The notes under the pieces: model-generated
What the model saw: only the letters and a program-made list of their open reading frames with translations
What the model was told of the DNA's origin: nothing
The model's database searches: none
Program-made: the position numbers and the translations under genes
Shown: positions 26,701 through 35,116 of the stretch, one piece after another
How positions within the stretch are numbered: position 1 is the first letter of the stretch
Layout: every line of letters starts with the position of its first letter
Origin: GWE2-42-39 sp963662895
GTDB taxonomy: Bacteria > Bacteroidota > Bacteroidia > Bacteroidales > Prolixibacteraceae
Assembly: GCA_963662895.1 (NCBI GenBank)
Contig: OY759981.1
Location: 1,860,001-1,924,000, forward strand
Direction: 5' to 3'
Length of the DNA: 64,000 nt

Positions 26701-27123
26701 TTCGATTTCTATATGTTGTTTTATGGAGTGGCAAAATATGATAAATATCTCACTTCCGAAATATATTCACTTACCCGGCAGACCAGCCGTCTTTGTGCGG
26801 AATCATACCTTAATGCCTGGACCCCGGAAAACAGGGATACTGATATTCCAAAGTTATATTACGGAGACTCGAGAAATAACCAGATAAGTGATTTCTTTCT
26901 GCGTGATGCAAGTTTTTTAAAGATAAAAACACTTCAGTTAGGGTATACTATTCCTGAACATATCATAAAACCACTTGAGAAAATAAGGGTATATATAGAC
27001 CTTGAAAATTTCTTCACATTTACCTCTTATCCCGGACAAGATCCGGAGAATGCCAGCCTTACAATGAGTACCTCTTATCCAATTATCAAAACAATGTCAT
27101 TGGGATTAAATGTTAATTTTTAA
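23761..27123 (+). CDS. SusC/RagA TonB-dependent transporter with N-terminal STN signalling domain
   Basis: I chose the ATG at 23761 (1120 aa) over an in-frame TTG at 23722. After a long N-terminal lead and hydrophobic signal (LTTLLFFLAIMQVF...SYAQA, to about residue 47) come an STN domain (about 60-120, VSVKDILLEIEENSEFFFLY), a carboxypeptidase-regulatory-like domain (about 140-220), a TonB-box-like IEEIVAVGYG, a plug (ILKDAASAAIYGSRASNGVI) and the barrel ending MSLGLNVNF. STN domains contact FecR, so this transporter senses as well as imports. The SusD gene overlaps or abuts its stop. Confidence 0.95.
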   Translation: MEKNEKIFALGRNILKQEKLFRIMKLTTLLFFLAIMQVFSENSYAQATKLSLSKSNVSVKDILLEIEENSEFFFLYSNKLIDVDRKVSLDIKDKTVSQILDQLFKGENVSYVINNRQVILSPGNVSGKAGQQKITVNGKVTEFSGTPLPGVTVVIKGTTQGVITNADGNYSLAKVPSDATLVFSFVGMKTQEIAVAGKNNINVVMQEETVGIEEIVAVGYGTQKKANLTGSVSNVNFESVQFKSRAVTNVSTALAGTMPGINVSQDTGLPGSDNATIRVRGIGSLNSSMEPLIIVDGQVGNMSLINPAEVASISILKDAASAAIYGSRASNGVILITTKTGNDTQGKINISYSGRVSCGNPVQMDDIISNTADHMTVINQAYENAGQEKRWAQEQIDEWREKSKTDPIGYPNTDWWDALTKTGFITNHNLTASGGTQKIKFFTSAGYYSNDGIIPNSSYERMNVRNNLTYKVNKWLELGNILTITKSTQDPADDSKIFEWWLYTSPGVVPKYDGRYGGAQTYGAEDESNNGLWYAERWHGEKNNNNFSAKIFATIKPFKGFSLTGNLYKTINNEEGWESSVRPSWWNFREDYEVRTFTSQIDIETYYNKSQRHMYDIYAKYNTHISEHEINLLAGFNQEYYKYNNIDVTKNNLLSIDTPVLDAASSNPTASGDAYEYALRSYFGRINYNYSGKYLFEANIRYDGSSRFSSDNRWGLFPSFSGGWVVSEEPFWSSISDKINVLKIRASWGKLGNNGIGNYEWQNLYSSANHSFNGSIVQGLTYNSYSNSEITWEKTRVLNFGANLSVFRNLIVDVDYYNKRTDHILAQNPIPYVNGGITAPTVNSAEVSNKGIEVDIRYSGKINDLSFSVGVNASYNKNKIEKYKGKDYIEPQNSFNAWTEGYPVNVFYLREVDHVVQDKSEVDGLVAKGWTFHPTTPGEGDFLYKDENGDKKINNDDRILKGNPTPLYNYGGNLTLNYKGFDFYMLFYGVAKYDKYLTSEIYSLTRQTSRLCAESYLNAWTPENRDTDIPKLYYGDSRNNQISDFFLRDASFLKIKTLQLGYTIPEHIIKPLEKIRVYIDLENFFTFTSYPGQDPENASLTMSTSYPIIKTMSLGLNVNF

Positions 27124-27133
27124 AAATAAAAAA

Positions 27134-28774
27134 ATGAGAAAACCATTAATATTATCAATAATAATAATAATGACATCACTCAGTTGTGATGAAAAATTTT
27201 TGGACAGAACTCCGTTTAGTTCCATATCAAGTTCAACAATATGGGATTCTGACGAGACTGCAACGATGGCGGTAAACGGCATTTACAGTACTTTTTCACA
27301 AACTTTCTGGCCTAATTTTTATTATTATATTACCAATCTCGGACCGACAGGATATACCCTTATACGTACCTGGGAGGGGATAAATCATTATTCGGGGACG
27401 GTTACTTCAAATGATGGTAAGTTTTTAAACCTGTACAAATATTTATATCGTGTGATAAGATATTCAAATGATGTTATCGCAAATGTCCCTGATAATCCAA
27501 ATATCAGTGAAGATTTAGGGACCCGGTTGGTAGGAGAAGCAAAATTTTACAGGGGGCTATCTTATTTTTATCTTTGGCAGCTTTTGGGCGGAGTTGAAAT
27601 TCTGAAAGAACCTGTTGATGTAGAGGATACTTACCTGCCAAGAAATTCTGCAGATGAAGTAAAACAGTTAGTTATTGCAGATTTTACGGATGCGATTCAG
27701 AGATTACCTGTTTCTTATGATCCTTCTGATGACGGAAGGATAACAAAAGGAGCAGCGATAGCTATGTTGGGGAAAACATATCTCTACGACAACCAATGGG
27801 GTAATGCAGCAGAACAATTTGGACAGTTGCTCAATTCTCCCTACGAGTACAAATTAGCAGATGAATTTTCTGATAATTTTTTCTCTGAAACCGAGAATAA
27901 CAGCGAAGCCGTTTTTGCTTTGCAGTATATTGGCACAGAAGGTTACGGGAGTACGATGGATAACAGGTATGGGTATCGTAATCACGGGCCTAACTATGGA
28001 GAAGATTTTTCTACTGCCTCTAATATTTCGGTTGAAATATATACTAATATTGATGGTACGGCAATTGACAAATCAGTGATGCCCCATAGCTGTGATTTTG
28101 CTAATGAAGATGAATACGGAGAGGCCCTGATGAGTTGGTACCAAACGACTTTTTCTAATGCTGATCCTCGTTTACAGAAAAGTGTCATATTACCTGGTTC
28201 CGATTTTAATGCTTCGGATGGCACTTATAGACTTTATTGGCCAACAGGGACTACTTCTGATAATCCTCCGGCCATCAGAACAACATGGCCAAGCGATGCT
28301 ACCTTGCCGATCCGGAAAATGGTTTCTGAGGGAAATGATTGTCCGATTAATCATAATTGTCCCCTAAATTGGCCAATGATTCGTTATGCAGATATTCTTT
28401 TAATGTATGCTGAAGCAGAAAATGAAGAAAATGGCCCGTCTTCCTCTGTTTATGAGGCAGTGAATGCAATACGGACCCGGGCGGGTATTATCGGTTTACC
28501 TTCCGGGTTATCACAGGAAGACATGAGAACCAATATCAGGATGGAACGTTTTCGCGAATTTTTGTTTGAAACACATGAATATTTTGATGTAAGAAGGTGG
28601 AAAACAGCACATACTGATGATCCGGTTTTTGGGCTAAACCATGATATATTAGATTTCAGGTATGAATCAGTATTAGGGACAAAAGTATTCAAAGAAAACA
28701 AAGATTATTTATGGCCAATTCCTCAGGGCGAGATTGATATTAATCCCTTGCTCGAGCAGAATCCAAATTGGTAG
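27134..28774 (+). CDS. SusD/RagB-family nutrient-binding lipoprotein
   Basis: This 546-aa lipoprotein starts MRKPLILSIIIIMTSLSCDE with the lipobox Cys at 18. An in-frame ATG at 27110 would overlap SusC and spoil the signal, so 27134 is preferred. SusD helices and blocks are clear: RLVGEAKFYRGLSYFYLWQL, ITKGAAIAMLGKTYLYDNQW, MIRYADILLMYAEAENE, then VNAIRTRAGI and FREFLFETHEYFDVRRWKTA, and the terminal DYLWPIPQGEIDINPLLEQNPNW. It forms the lid of the SusC upstream. Confidence 0.96.
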   Translation: MRKPLILSIIIIMTSLSCDEKFLDRTPFSSISSSTIWDSDETATMAVNGIYSTFSQTFWPNFYYYITNLGPTGYTLIRTWEGINHYSGTVTSNDGKFLNLYKYLYRVIRYSNDVIANVPDNPNISEDLGTRLVGEAKFYRGLSYFYLWQLLGGVEILKEPVDVEDTYLPRNSADEVKQLVIADFTDAIQRLPVSYDPSDDGRITKGAAIAMLGKTYLYDNQWGNAAEQFGQLLNSPYEYKLADEFSDNFFSETENNSEAVFALQYIGTEGYGSTMDNRYGYRNHGPNYGEDFSTASNISVEIYTNIDGTAIDKSVMPHSCDFANEDEYGEALMSWYQTTFSNADPRLQKSVILPGSDFNASDGTYRLYWPTGTTSDNPPAIRTTWPSDATLPIRKMVSEGNDCPINHNCPLNWPMIRYADILLMYAEAENEENGPSSSVYEAVNAIRTRAGIIGLPSGLSQEDMRTNIRMERFREFLFETHEYFDVRRWKTAHTDDPVFGLNHDILDFRYESVLGTKVFKENKDYLWPIPQGEIDINPLLEQNPNW

Positions 28775-28844
28775 CAGTAGTTAACTCTAAAAGTTAGCAA
28801 ATGATATTTGCAATGTTTATTGTAAGATTCATTTGTGTCTGAAG

Positions 28845-28894
28845 GTCATCGGATGGCTTGTTGTAGAGCCTGTATAAAACAGCTATCCGATGAC
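28845..28894 (+). terminator. Long inverted repeat after SusD gene
   Basis: GTCATCGGAT (28845-28854) pairs perfectly with ATCCGATGAC (28885-28894) and is followed by TATTATAAG. The inner GGCTTGTTGTAGAGCC adds a secondary stem. A second T-rich hairpin (CCAGT...ACTGG) lies at about 28905-28942. These may reduce read-through from the SusC/D genes into the downstream enzymes. Confidence 0.45.
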
Positions 28895-28978
28895 TATTAT
28901 AAGTTCCAGTGAAAAAATTTTGAATGATTTTTTCAGAAACTGGTATTTTTAGTTTATAAAATACTTAAACCGAAGACC

Positions 28979-30967
28979 GTGAAAATACCAAAAAACTTTG
29001 TGATAGTTCTTTTTGCCGCTTTGTATATTTTGTCGTGTAGCAAGGATCAATGCGTCCGGACAGACTTTGCCCTGCTCTCTCAAAAAGACAACTGGCTAAG
29101 GCATCCGGTGCTTGGAGACCCTTCGTTTGATAGTTTCAGCAGATATGAAAAGAATCCCGTGCAACGTGGAACGCCCCCGTTTGAATGGCCTGTAAACGGG
29201 TTCCTGTTCCACGACCCGGTATCGGGGAATGAATATATTTATGCCTCACAATATCTGAAGGGATATGCAAGGATGCCGGATAAAACATCTACAATTATCG
29301 ATAAAACATGCATCGTTTTTCGTTCAAGGGACCAAGGGAAGACGTGGAATAAATTGGGCCCGGTTTTTAAAAAAGGCAATATAATCCTTGAAGGGGAGAA
29401 AGAACCAGTTATGACAGCATTAGATGCTTCTGTTGTTTATGATGAAGGTAAGTACTATATGCTGTTCGGCTTCTCCACTTTTGAATTTGACTGGCAACCG
29501 GATAAGAATAAACACGGGGGATTGGCTCTTGCTGTTTCTGATTCACCGGAAGGGCCTTTTACGATGGAAAAGATTGTGATATCAAGTCAACCTTATAATA
29601 AGAATCCTGTGTTCGGAAAATATAACCGGTGTTATGCAGGAACACTTCTGAAGACTCAAAACAATTGGGTTATAACGTTTATGATGGATTCCGGCCCCTT
29701 TTTTAGCTGGGGCTTGTTTGCTGTGTCAGCATCGAGCCCGGAAGGCCCCTGGTCTGAACCCGTATTAATAAGAGGCTGTGAGGGAGATAAATATTATCCA
29801 CCATTGCTGGAATATTTTCCGGCTTTCATGTACAACGATACGATTTATGCACCGGCAACCTCTGTGGCAATAAACAGGAATTTTCAATGTATCCTCAAAG
29901 TTCCTTCCCGGGAGGCAATGACCCCGGGGAAATGGGAACTCTCGCATGAAGGGTCTTTATGGCATGGCATAAACAGGGAAAATGAATTTGCCGGTATATG
30001 GGGACAAACCTTCTCTGGTTTTATTGATCAGGAGAAAAGGTTTAAAGTCATGTTTCCCAGCCTCGACCCGGATAACCAGGGAACAATCAATCTGGCCTCT
30101 GTCCCCTGGAATGCATTATACAGGGAGAGGGGGTTTGTATTTACCGGACATGAAGGGCCATCGTTTACAACCATACCCGGGTTTTATCAATATCCGGAGG
30201 TCAATGCCTCTTTTTCATTTTACGGAACAATTTTTTTTGCAATGAATTCCATTGCCCCGGCAGGCCCGGATTATCCGAAGGCAAATTCTTCGTTACATGA
30301 ATTAATGTTTACTTCACAGAACCGGATAGAACTCAGTGAAAATCAGTGGGCCATCCTGAATGTATGTCAGAATGGAAAAACAGACACCATCAGTAAGGGA
30401 CCGTTCACGAAAAAGGCCGAAACGACATTAAAGATGACCCGTCTAAAAAGAGAAACACTCGTTTCCCTGAATAATGAATTGGTTTGGAAAGGTAAGCTGG
30501 AGAATACGGACCGGGGACGGATAGGCTTATATGCCATGAAACATTCTGGTATTGAGATGCAATCGTTTAAGGTGAGCGGGGAAAACCATCAGGGGTACGT
30601 TACATGGTTATACACCGAAGGCTTACTTGGCTCCGGAGCCAACATGAAAAGGGACTGGGCGTTTATTAAAGATGACCCGTCATTCCTGTATGGCTCAGGT
30701 GTTGTATCAAAAGTCGACACAGCGCGGGCAAAATGGAATTTCAGCGGTAGCGGATTCGATCTGTACTGTCCCCGGATGCCGGGCTTAGGTACTGCCGAAA
30801 TTATCTTAAATGGGAAAACAGTCGGAGAAATTAACTTGTATGCAGAATGTCCTGAAAAAAGCAAGGTTGTTTATTCAATGCGTTCTTTGCCACAGAAGAA
30901 AAACGCTTTAGTACTAAAAGGCAAAGACGGTAAAATTGTCCTGGATTGTTTACGTGTTTACGACTAG
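28979..30967 (+). CDS. GH43-like five-bladed propeller lipoprotein with C-terminal accessory domains
   Basis: The start is GTG at 28979 (662 aa). The protein begins with a lipoprotein signal and lipobox LYILSC (Cys 20). Residues about 60-400 look like a GH43/GH117-type propeller: NGFLFHDPVSGNEYIYASQY, ASVVYDEGKYYMLFGFSTFE, LAVSDSPEGPFTMEK, SPEGPWSEPVLIRG. About 430-530 looks like a concanavalin/LamG-type domain (GRIGLYAMKHSGIEMQSFKV). About 545-660 looks like a glycoside-hydrolase-associated beta domain with a C-terminal LDCLRVYD. It is likely a surface or periplasmic enzyme acting on the substrate of the SusC/D pair. Catalytic residues could not be fixed with confidence. Confidence 0.7.
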   Translation: MKIPKNFVIVLFAALYILSCSKDQCVRTDFALLSQKDNWLRHPVLGDPSFDSFSRYEKNPVQRGTPPFEWPVNGFLFHDPVSGNEYIYASQYLKGYARMPDKTSTIIDKTCIVFRSRDQGKTWNKLGPVFKKGNIILEGEKEPVMTALDASVVYDEGKYYMLFGFSTFEFDWQPDKNKHGGLALAVSDSPEGPFTMEKIVISSQPYNKNPVFGKYNRCYAGTLLKTQNNWVITFMMDSGPFFSWGLFAVSASSPEGPWSEPVLIRGCEGDKYYPPLLEYFPAFMYNDTIYAPATSVAINRNFQCILKVPSREAMTPGKWELSHEGSLWHGINRENEFAGIWGQTFSGFIDQEKRFKVMFPSLDPDNQGTINLASVPWNALYRERGFVFTGHEGPSFTTIPGFYQYPEVNASFSFYGTIFFAMNSIAPAGPDYPKANSSLHELMFTSQNRIELSENQWAILNVCQNGKTDTISKGPFTKKAETTLKMTRLKRETLVSLNNELVWKGKLENTDRGRIGLYAMKHSGIEMQSFKVSGENHQGYVTWLYTEGLLGSGANMKRDWAFIKDDPSFLYGSGVVSKVDTARAKWNFSGSGFDLYCPRMPGLGTAEIILNGKTVGEINLYAECPEKSKVVYSMRSLPQKKNALVLKGKDGKIVLDCLRVYD

Positions 30968-31023
30968 TCAGGTCAACCATCAAATGTTTATATCCAGAAA
31001 ATTACAATATTTAAATAAATGAA

Positions 31024-33339
31024 ATGAGATATGCGATTTTTTTATTTACAGTTTATTGTCTAACTGTGTTTTCAATGAAAAGTCAGGCGCAGCAAAAAGA
31101 TCAGGATTCTTCAGCGCCTCAGACTTCAACAAGGGTTTTGGATCATCTTCCCCCTAATCTTCAACCTGTAATCGGGGCCTGGTTCTGGAATAATGAAGAT
31201 TTTAATCCTGACGGTTACAAGTATTTCATTGATCAGGTAAATGAACATTCCTGTTATGATTTACTGTCAACAGGTATCAGGATACCGGGGCGCGATATAA
31301 CCGATATTGATGTTCACAACCAGGTTAAACTTGCGGTAGCATATGCAAAAGAAAAGGGTATTAAAATAGCATTAGGATTGGACCCCAGACTGGCACGCCG
31401 TAAATTCGAAGCCGCATACCCTGATGAACTTCAGGAATCATTATGGCTTAAAGAGATTACTCTTTCGGAGAATAAACCAGTTGAAGCCGTTGTTCGTAGT
31501 ATTGATCTTCGGGATCACATGAACGGACAAAAAACGCCTTATATTTCTCTCCGGGGCTCTTTGCTTCGTGTATATTTATATGCAAAAACGGCAGGAGGGA
31601 TTGATCCCGGCACTCTTAAAGATATAACAGGGGAATGTAAAGTAACGGTTTCATCAAAAGATTCGCTTGTTGTCCGCCTTCCGGCAAACAGCGGAAGTAT
31701 TCAACTCCAGGCTTGTGTAATGGTTGCGTTCACACACCTGTACCCTGATGTTTTTGCCCCTCATTTAATAGAATTTACCCGTGAAATCATAAGGGATTAT
31801 GCAGATGTCCCGTTGGCAGGAGGAATGAGGGACGAGTGGGGCTTCCCTCCGAGTACTCCCGCTAACAGAATGGCATTGGGAAATCATTTCTGGTATTCCG
31901 GACATTACGCATCGGCTTATGCACAAAAGACAGGTGGCCGGGAATTACTGGCAGACTGTCTACTCATGTATGCCGGGATAAAAGGGCAGGAGAAGGAACG
32001 GCAAATGGCAATTAATTATTATATGGAAATGAACTGGCAGCGGAACAGCGAACTGGAAGATGATTTCTACCATACTATAAAGGATGTTTTTGGGCCGGAT
32101 GCGGTAGTGGTAACTCATCCAACCTGGTATCCGTATCCTGATCGGCTGGAGAGCAAAAAGAATGGACTTGACTGGTGGGTGGCGACACGTGACTGGGCAC
32201 AAACCGATGAAGTAACCCCCTTCGCCGTACGTACCGCTCTTGCAAAGAAATGGGGCAGTCCCGTGTGGTATAACCAGTATTATTCTACTGAAAGAAAAAA
32301 TTATGAACGGGAACTCTGGAGTTCTGTACTTGCTGGCGGCAGGATTAATTATCATCCGTTATACCCCAGTAGAAAAAAGCCCATGGATAAGTATCTCGAA
32401 CTTTTTCGTGAAAACCTGATGCAAGGGGAAAGCCGGGTTCGCCTCCTGAATTTTATCAGTAATAGTCCTTTAGATTGTCCTGTTGCTGTAGTTTTCGGAC
32501 ATCCTGCCACAATGAACTGGGCTGGACCGTATTTTGAAGATCCCGGCATGAAACTGGCCGATAGCCTTTGGAGTATTGGTATCCCGGCAGACCTGATCCC
32601 GTCCAGCGAGATTGAAAACGGAAATTTACTTATCGATGGAGATGGCTGGATACATTATGGCAAACAGCACTATGCAGCAGTTATTTTGTATAATCCTGAG
32701 TTTGAAAAGTTATCAACCGCAGAATTTTTTAATCAGGCTGCAAACGGGCAGACCAGCCTTTTCCGGCTAGGGAACTGGACGCGTGATTTTAATGGGGACA
32801 CTTTTGATGGAAATACCGCCTTGCCCCGGAAGATGGTTGCTGCAAAAGATATAAGATCAGTAGTTTCGGAAGTTTCAAAGATTATGAAAAAACGTAAAAT
32901 TGAACTCCAGACTCCTGCAACACGAATATTAGAAGGGTTCGGACATGTTTCCTGTGCTCCTCCCTTAGAGGGATTTTGTCGTTTGACCGATGGTACACTT
33001 ATCCAGGTTGCAGGGACTAATGATACAGCAGGAGACATAATTGCCTCTAAAATGAAAATTGGGAAATATGATGTCTCATTTAACGCAACTGGGATAGCCG
33101 CTGTGAGGCTCGATAAGAACGGGCAGGTACAGGCAATGGCTGCCGGCGGTCTAAAGTTTTTTAGAGCCCGGGATTTCTATATTCAACTGAATAAGCGGAT
33201 TGACCTTGCATTCTGGAAAAACGAACACGGAGAGTTTGAAGGAATAATCCAGGGATATGAAGGAGAAATTCCTCAATCACTATTATCTGTAACAAAAAAA
33301 TGGGTCCACCTTAAGGCTTCTGTACCATTGTTAGAGTAA
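31024..33339 (+). CDS. Secreted protein, probable TIM-barrel glycosidase-like, unknown family
   Basis: This 771-aa protein has a signal peptide ending SMKSQAQQ (about residue 24). The region 50-420 reads like a (beta/alpha)8 barrel: an early strand VIGAWFWNNEDFNPDGYKYF, ATAGY-like helix AVAYAKEKGIKIALGLDPRL, then DVPLAGGMRDEWGFPPSTPA with an Asp-Glu pair that could be catalytic, and DAVVVTHPTWYPYPDRLESK. The C-terminal 300 residues look like a class-I-amidotransferase-like Rossmann segment (VAVVFGHPATMN...AAVILYNPEFEKL) plus beta domains, an arrangement found in several glycosidases. I do not recognise a named family. It lies between two secreted enzymes of the same locus. Confidence 0.6.
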   Translation: MRYAIFLFTVYCLTVFSMKSQAQQKDQDSSAPQTSTRVLDHLPPNLQPVIGAWFWNNEDFNPDGYKYFIDQVNEHSCYDLLSTGIRIPGRDITDIDVHNQVKLAVAYAKEKGIKIALGLDPRLARRKFEAAYPDELQESLWLKEITLSENKPVEAVVRSIDLRDHMNGQKTPYISLRGSLLRVYLYAKTAGGIDPGTLKDITGECKVTVSSKDSLVVRLPANSGSIQLQACVMVAFTHLYPDVFAPHLIEFTREIIRDYADVPLAGGMRDEWGFPPSTPANRMALGNHFWYSGHYASAYAQKTGGRELLADCLLMYAGIKGQEKERQMAINYYMEMNWQRNSELEDDFYHTIKDVFGPDAVVVTHPTWYPYPDRLESKKNGLDWWVATRDWAQTDEVTPFAVRTALAKKWGSPVWYNQYYSTERKNYERELWSSVLAGGRINYHPLYPSRKKPMDKYLELFRENLMQGESRVRLLNFISNSPLDCPVAVVFGHPATMNWAGPYFEDPGMKLADSLWSIGIPADLIPSSEIENGNLLIDGDGWIHYGKQHYAAVILYNPEFEKLSTAEFFNQAANGQTSLFRLGNWTRDFNGDTFDGNTALPRKMVAAKDIRSVVSEVSKIMKKRKIELQTPATRILEGFGHVSCAPPLEGFCRLTDGTLIQVAGTNDTAGDIIASKMKIGKYDVSFNATGIAAVRLDKNGQVQAMAAGGLKFFRARDFYIQLNKRIDLAFWKNEHGEFEGIIQGYEGEIPQSLLSVTKKWVHLKASVPLLE

Positions 33340-33375
33340 GTCTGTTAACTAATATTTCAAAATAAAAATTCAAAA

Positions 33376-34908
33376 ATGAAAAATATAAAACTAATTATAA
33401 GAGGAATTGCAGCTATTCTCTTTTTATCAATACCACTATTGGGACAATCGCAAGAGTCAAATACGCATAATCTTTTAATAGGCTGGGCTATGGAAGACAT
33501 AACCCCGGAAGACCCGGTATCGTTGCAGGGGCAATATTATGAGAGGATGTCTGAATATGTTCAAAGTCCCTTAAAAGCTACGGCATTGGCAATTGAGTCA
33601 GCAGGAAAGAATGGCAAAAAGGAGCAGCTTATAATGATTTCGGTAGATGTAGTTAGTTTCAGCGATGCGTTACAAGATTCACTGAAAAGCATGCTTAGAG
33701 GGAAGCTTCCTGATTTTGACCTTAATAAAATATTCTTAAATGCCACGCATACCCATTCTTCTTTTGATACCGGTCTGGCAGGTAAGCACAGAAAAATGTT
33801 GCTTGATAAGTTAAGTAAAGTTGCTGTTGCTGCATGGGAGAATAAACAGCCTGGCGGGATAAGCCGTGAGCTACGTTATGCAGTGGTAGGGCATAACAGG
33901 CGGGTTGAATATGCTGATGGTTCTGCAGAAATGTATGGTTCCACAGAAAGAGAGGACTTTACAGGACTGGAAGGTCCTGAAGATTCCGGCATTGATATGA
34001 TTTTCTGTTGGGACAGGAGTAAAAAACTGACTGGGATTGTGATGAACGTTGCTTGCCCTGCACAGGTAACGGAGGCAAAGTATTATGTTTCGGCTGATTA
34101 CTGGAGTGAAGTCAGAAAGTATCTGAAGAAAAAATTTCCCGGGGATGTATATGTTCTGCCCCAGATAAGCGCTGCTGGTGACATATCGCCCCGTGACCTT
34201 CCTCGTGGTTACAAGTCCGGCGAGCCAAACATGTGGGACGTTCCCGGTATTGTTGAGATAGGTAAAAGATTGGCAAATGTGATTGAAGATGCCTATCCGG
34301 ATGCGAAAAAGAATATTCAGACAGATGTGGTTTTCAAACATCTGGTAAAAAATATTAATTTACCGACAAGGCAGTATAGTGAAGAAGATTATAAAAAAGC
34401 GCTGGCAATCGTTAAAAAGATCAGGTCAAAAGAACCGGATGACCCGAATTCGCCGGAGACTGTCTGGAACAGGTTTCTAAAAGAAATAAAGGATAATGAA
34501 AAAGTAAAAGAGTATGGCCCATGGGACAACAAGCTGTCTGATTATGGGATTGTAAAAAAACAGGAAGCTTTGGTAAAACAATACGAGGAACAGGATCAGC
34601 ACCCGTTTTATCCGGTTGAACTGCATGTGATCCGGCTTGGTGATGTAGCATTTGCTACCAACCCTTTTGAGCTTTTCGTAGATTATGGTTTCAGGATTAC
34701 CGGTAGGAGTAAGGCTAGCCAGACTTTTCTCATTCAGTTAAGCAGCGGAGATTCCGGAGGTTACCTTCCAACAAAACGGGGTGTAGAGGGGAAAGGATAC
34801 CGGGGGTATAGTGCCATGGTTAATAATGTTGGTCCTAAAGGAGGTAATGCTTTGGTGGAAGAAACTGTAAATATTATTAATTCCCTTTGGAAAAAAGAAC
34901 CCTTATAA
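33376..34908 (+). CDS. Neutral/alkaline ceramidase-like secreted hydrolase
   Basis: This 510-aa protein has a signal peptide (to about 26, IPLLGQSQ). The region 30-290 resembles the N-terminal domain of neutral/alkaline non-lysosomal ceramidases: IGWAMEDITPEDPVSLQGQY, the metal-ligand-type NATHTHSSFDTGLAGKHR, and QISAAGDISPRD. A C-terminal segment has IQLSSGDSGGYLPTKRGVEG like the family's NGxxGYLPT block. True ceramidases hydrolyse N-acyl sphingosine. Many Bacteroidota homologues in SusC/D loci are uncharacterised, so the substrate is open. Together with the two upstream enzymes it could act on a sphingolipid, glycolipid or N-acylated sugar. Confidence 0.78.
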   Translation: MKNIKLIIRGIAAILFLSIPLLGQSQESNTHNLLIGWAMEDITPEDPVSLQGQYYERMSEYVQSPLKATALAIESAGKNGKKEQLIMISVDVVSFSDALQDSLKSMLRGKLPDFDLNKIFLNATHTHSSFDTGLAGKHRKMLLDKLSKVAVAAWENKQPGGISRELRYAVVGHNRRVEYADGSAEMYGSTEREDFTGLEGPEDSGIDMIFCWDRSKKLTGIVMNVACPAQVTEAKYYVSADYWSEVRKYLKKKFPGDVYVLPQISAAGDISPRDLPRGYKSGEPNMWDVPGIVEIGKRLANVIEDAYPDAKKNIQTDVVFKHLVKNINLPTRQYSEEDYKKALAIVKKIRSKEPDDPNSPETVWNRFLKEIKDNEKVKEYGPWDNKLSDYGIVKKQEALVKQYEEQDQHPFYPVELHVIRLGDVAFATNPFELFVDYGFRITGRSKASQTFLIQLSSGDSGGYLPTKRGVEGKGYRGYSAMVNNVGPKGGNALVEETVNIINSLWKKEPL

Positions 34909-34999
34909 AACATTTGTTGGATTTTGTGATTTACAATAGTCTGAATGTTAATTTTCTGACTGATCTTAAGTTTTTCAGCTTCGTATAAAAAAAATCATC

Positions 35000-35007
35000 T
35001 ACCTTTG
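35000..35007 (+). promoter_or_regulatory. -7 promoter element of the DEAD-box helicase gene
   Basis: TACCTTTG matches TAnnTTTG exactly. The -33 region is only T-rich (34971-34975). The predicted mRNA leader is about 105 nt. Confidence 0.55.
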
Positions 35008-35066
35008 CGCCTCGTTTAATCGGGATGGGTAATGGTTTTTTGTACGGTTTCGGCAACATGTTATCC

Positions 35067-35092
35067 TTCCCTGTTGGGAACCACGAAAGTGG
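35067..35092 (+). promoter_or_regulatory. Tandem hairpins in the helicase leader
   Basis: TTCCC-TGTT-GGGAA (35067-35080) is followed directly by CCAC-GAAA-GTGG (35081-35092), the latter capped by a GNRA-type tetraloop. They end 24 nt before the ATG. Leaders of cold-shock and helicase genes are often structured and self-regulated, and a similar role here is an inference. Confidence 0.5.
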
Positions 35093-35116
35093 GATTATTA
35101 ATTTTAAAGGATAAAC

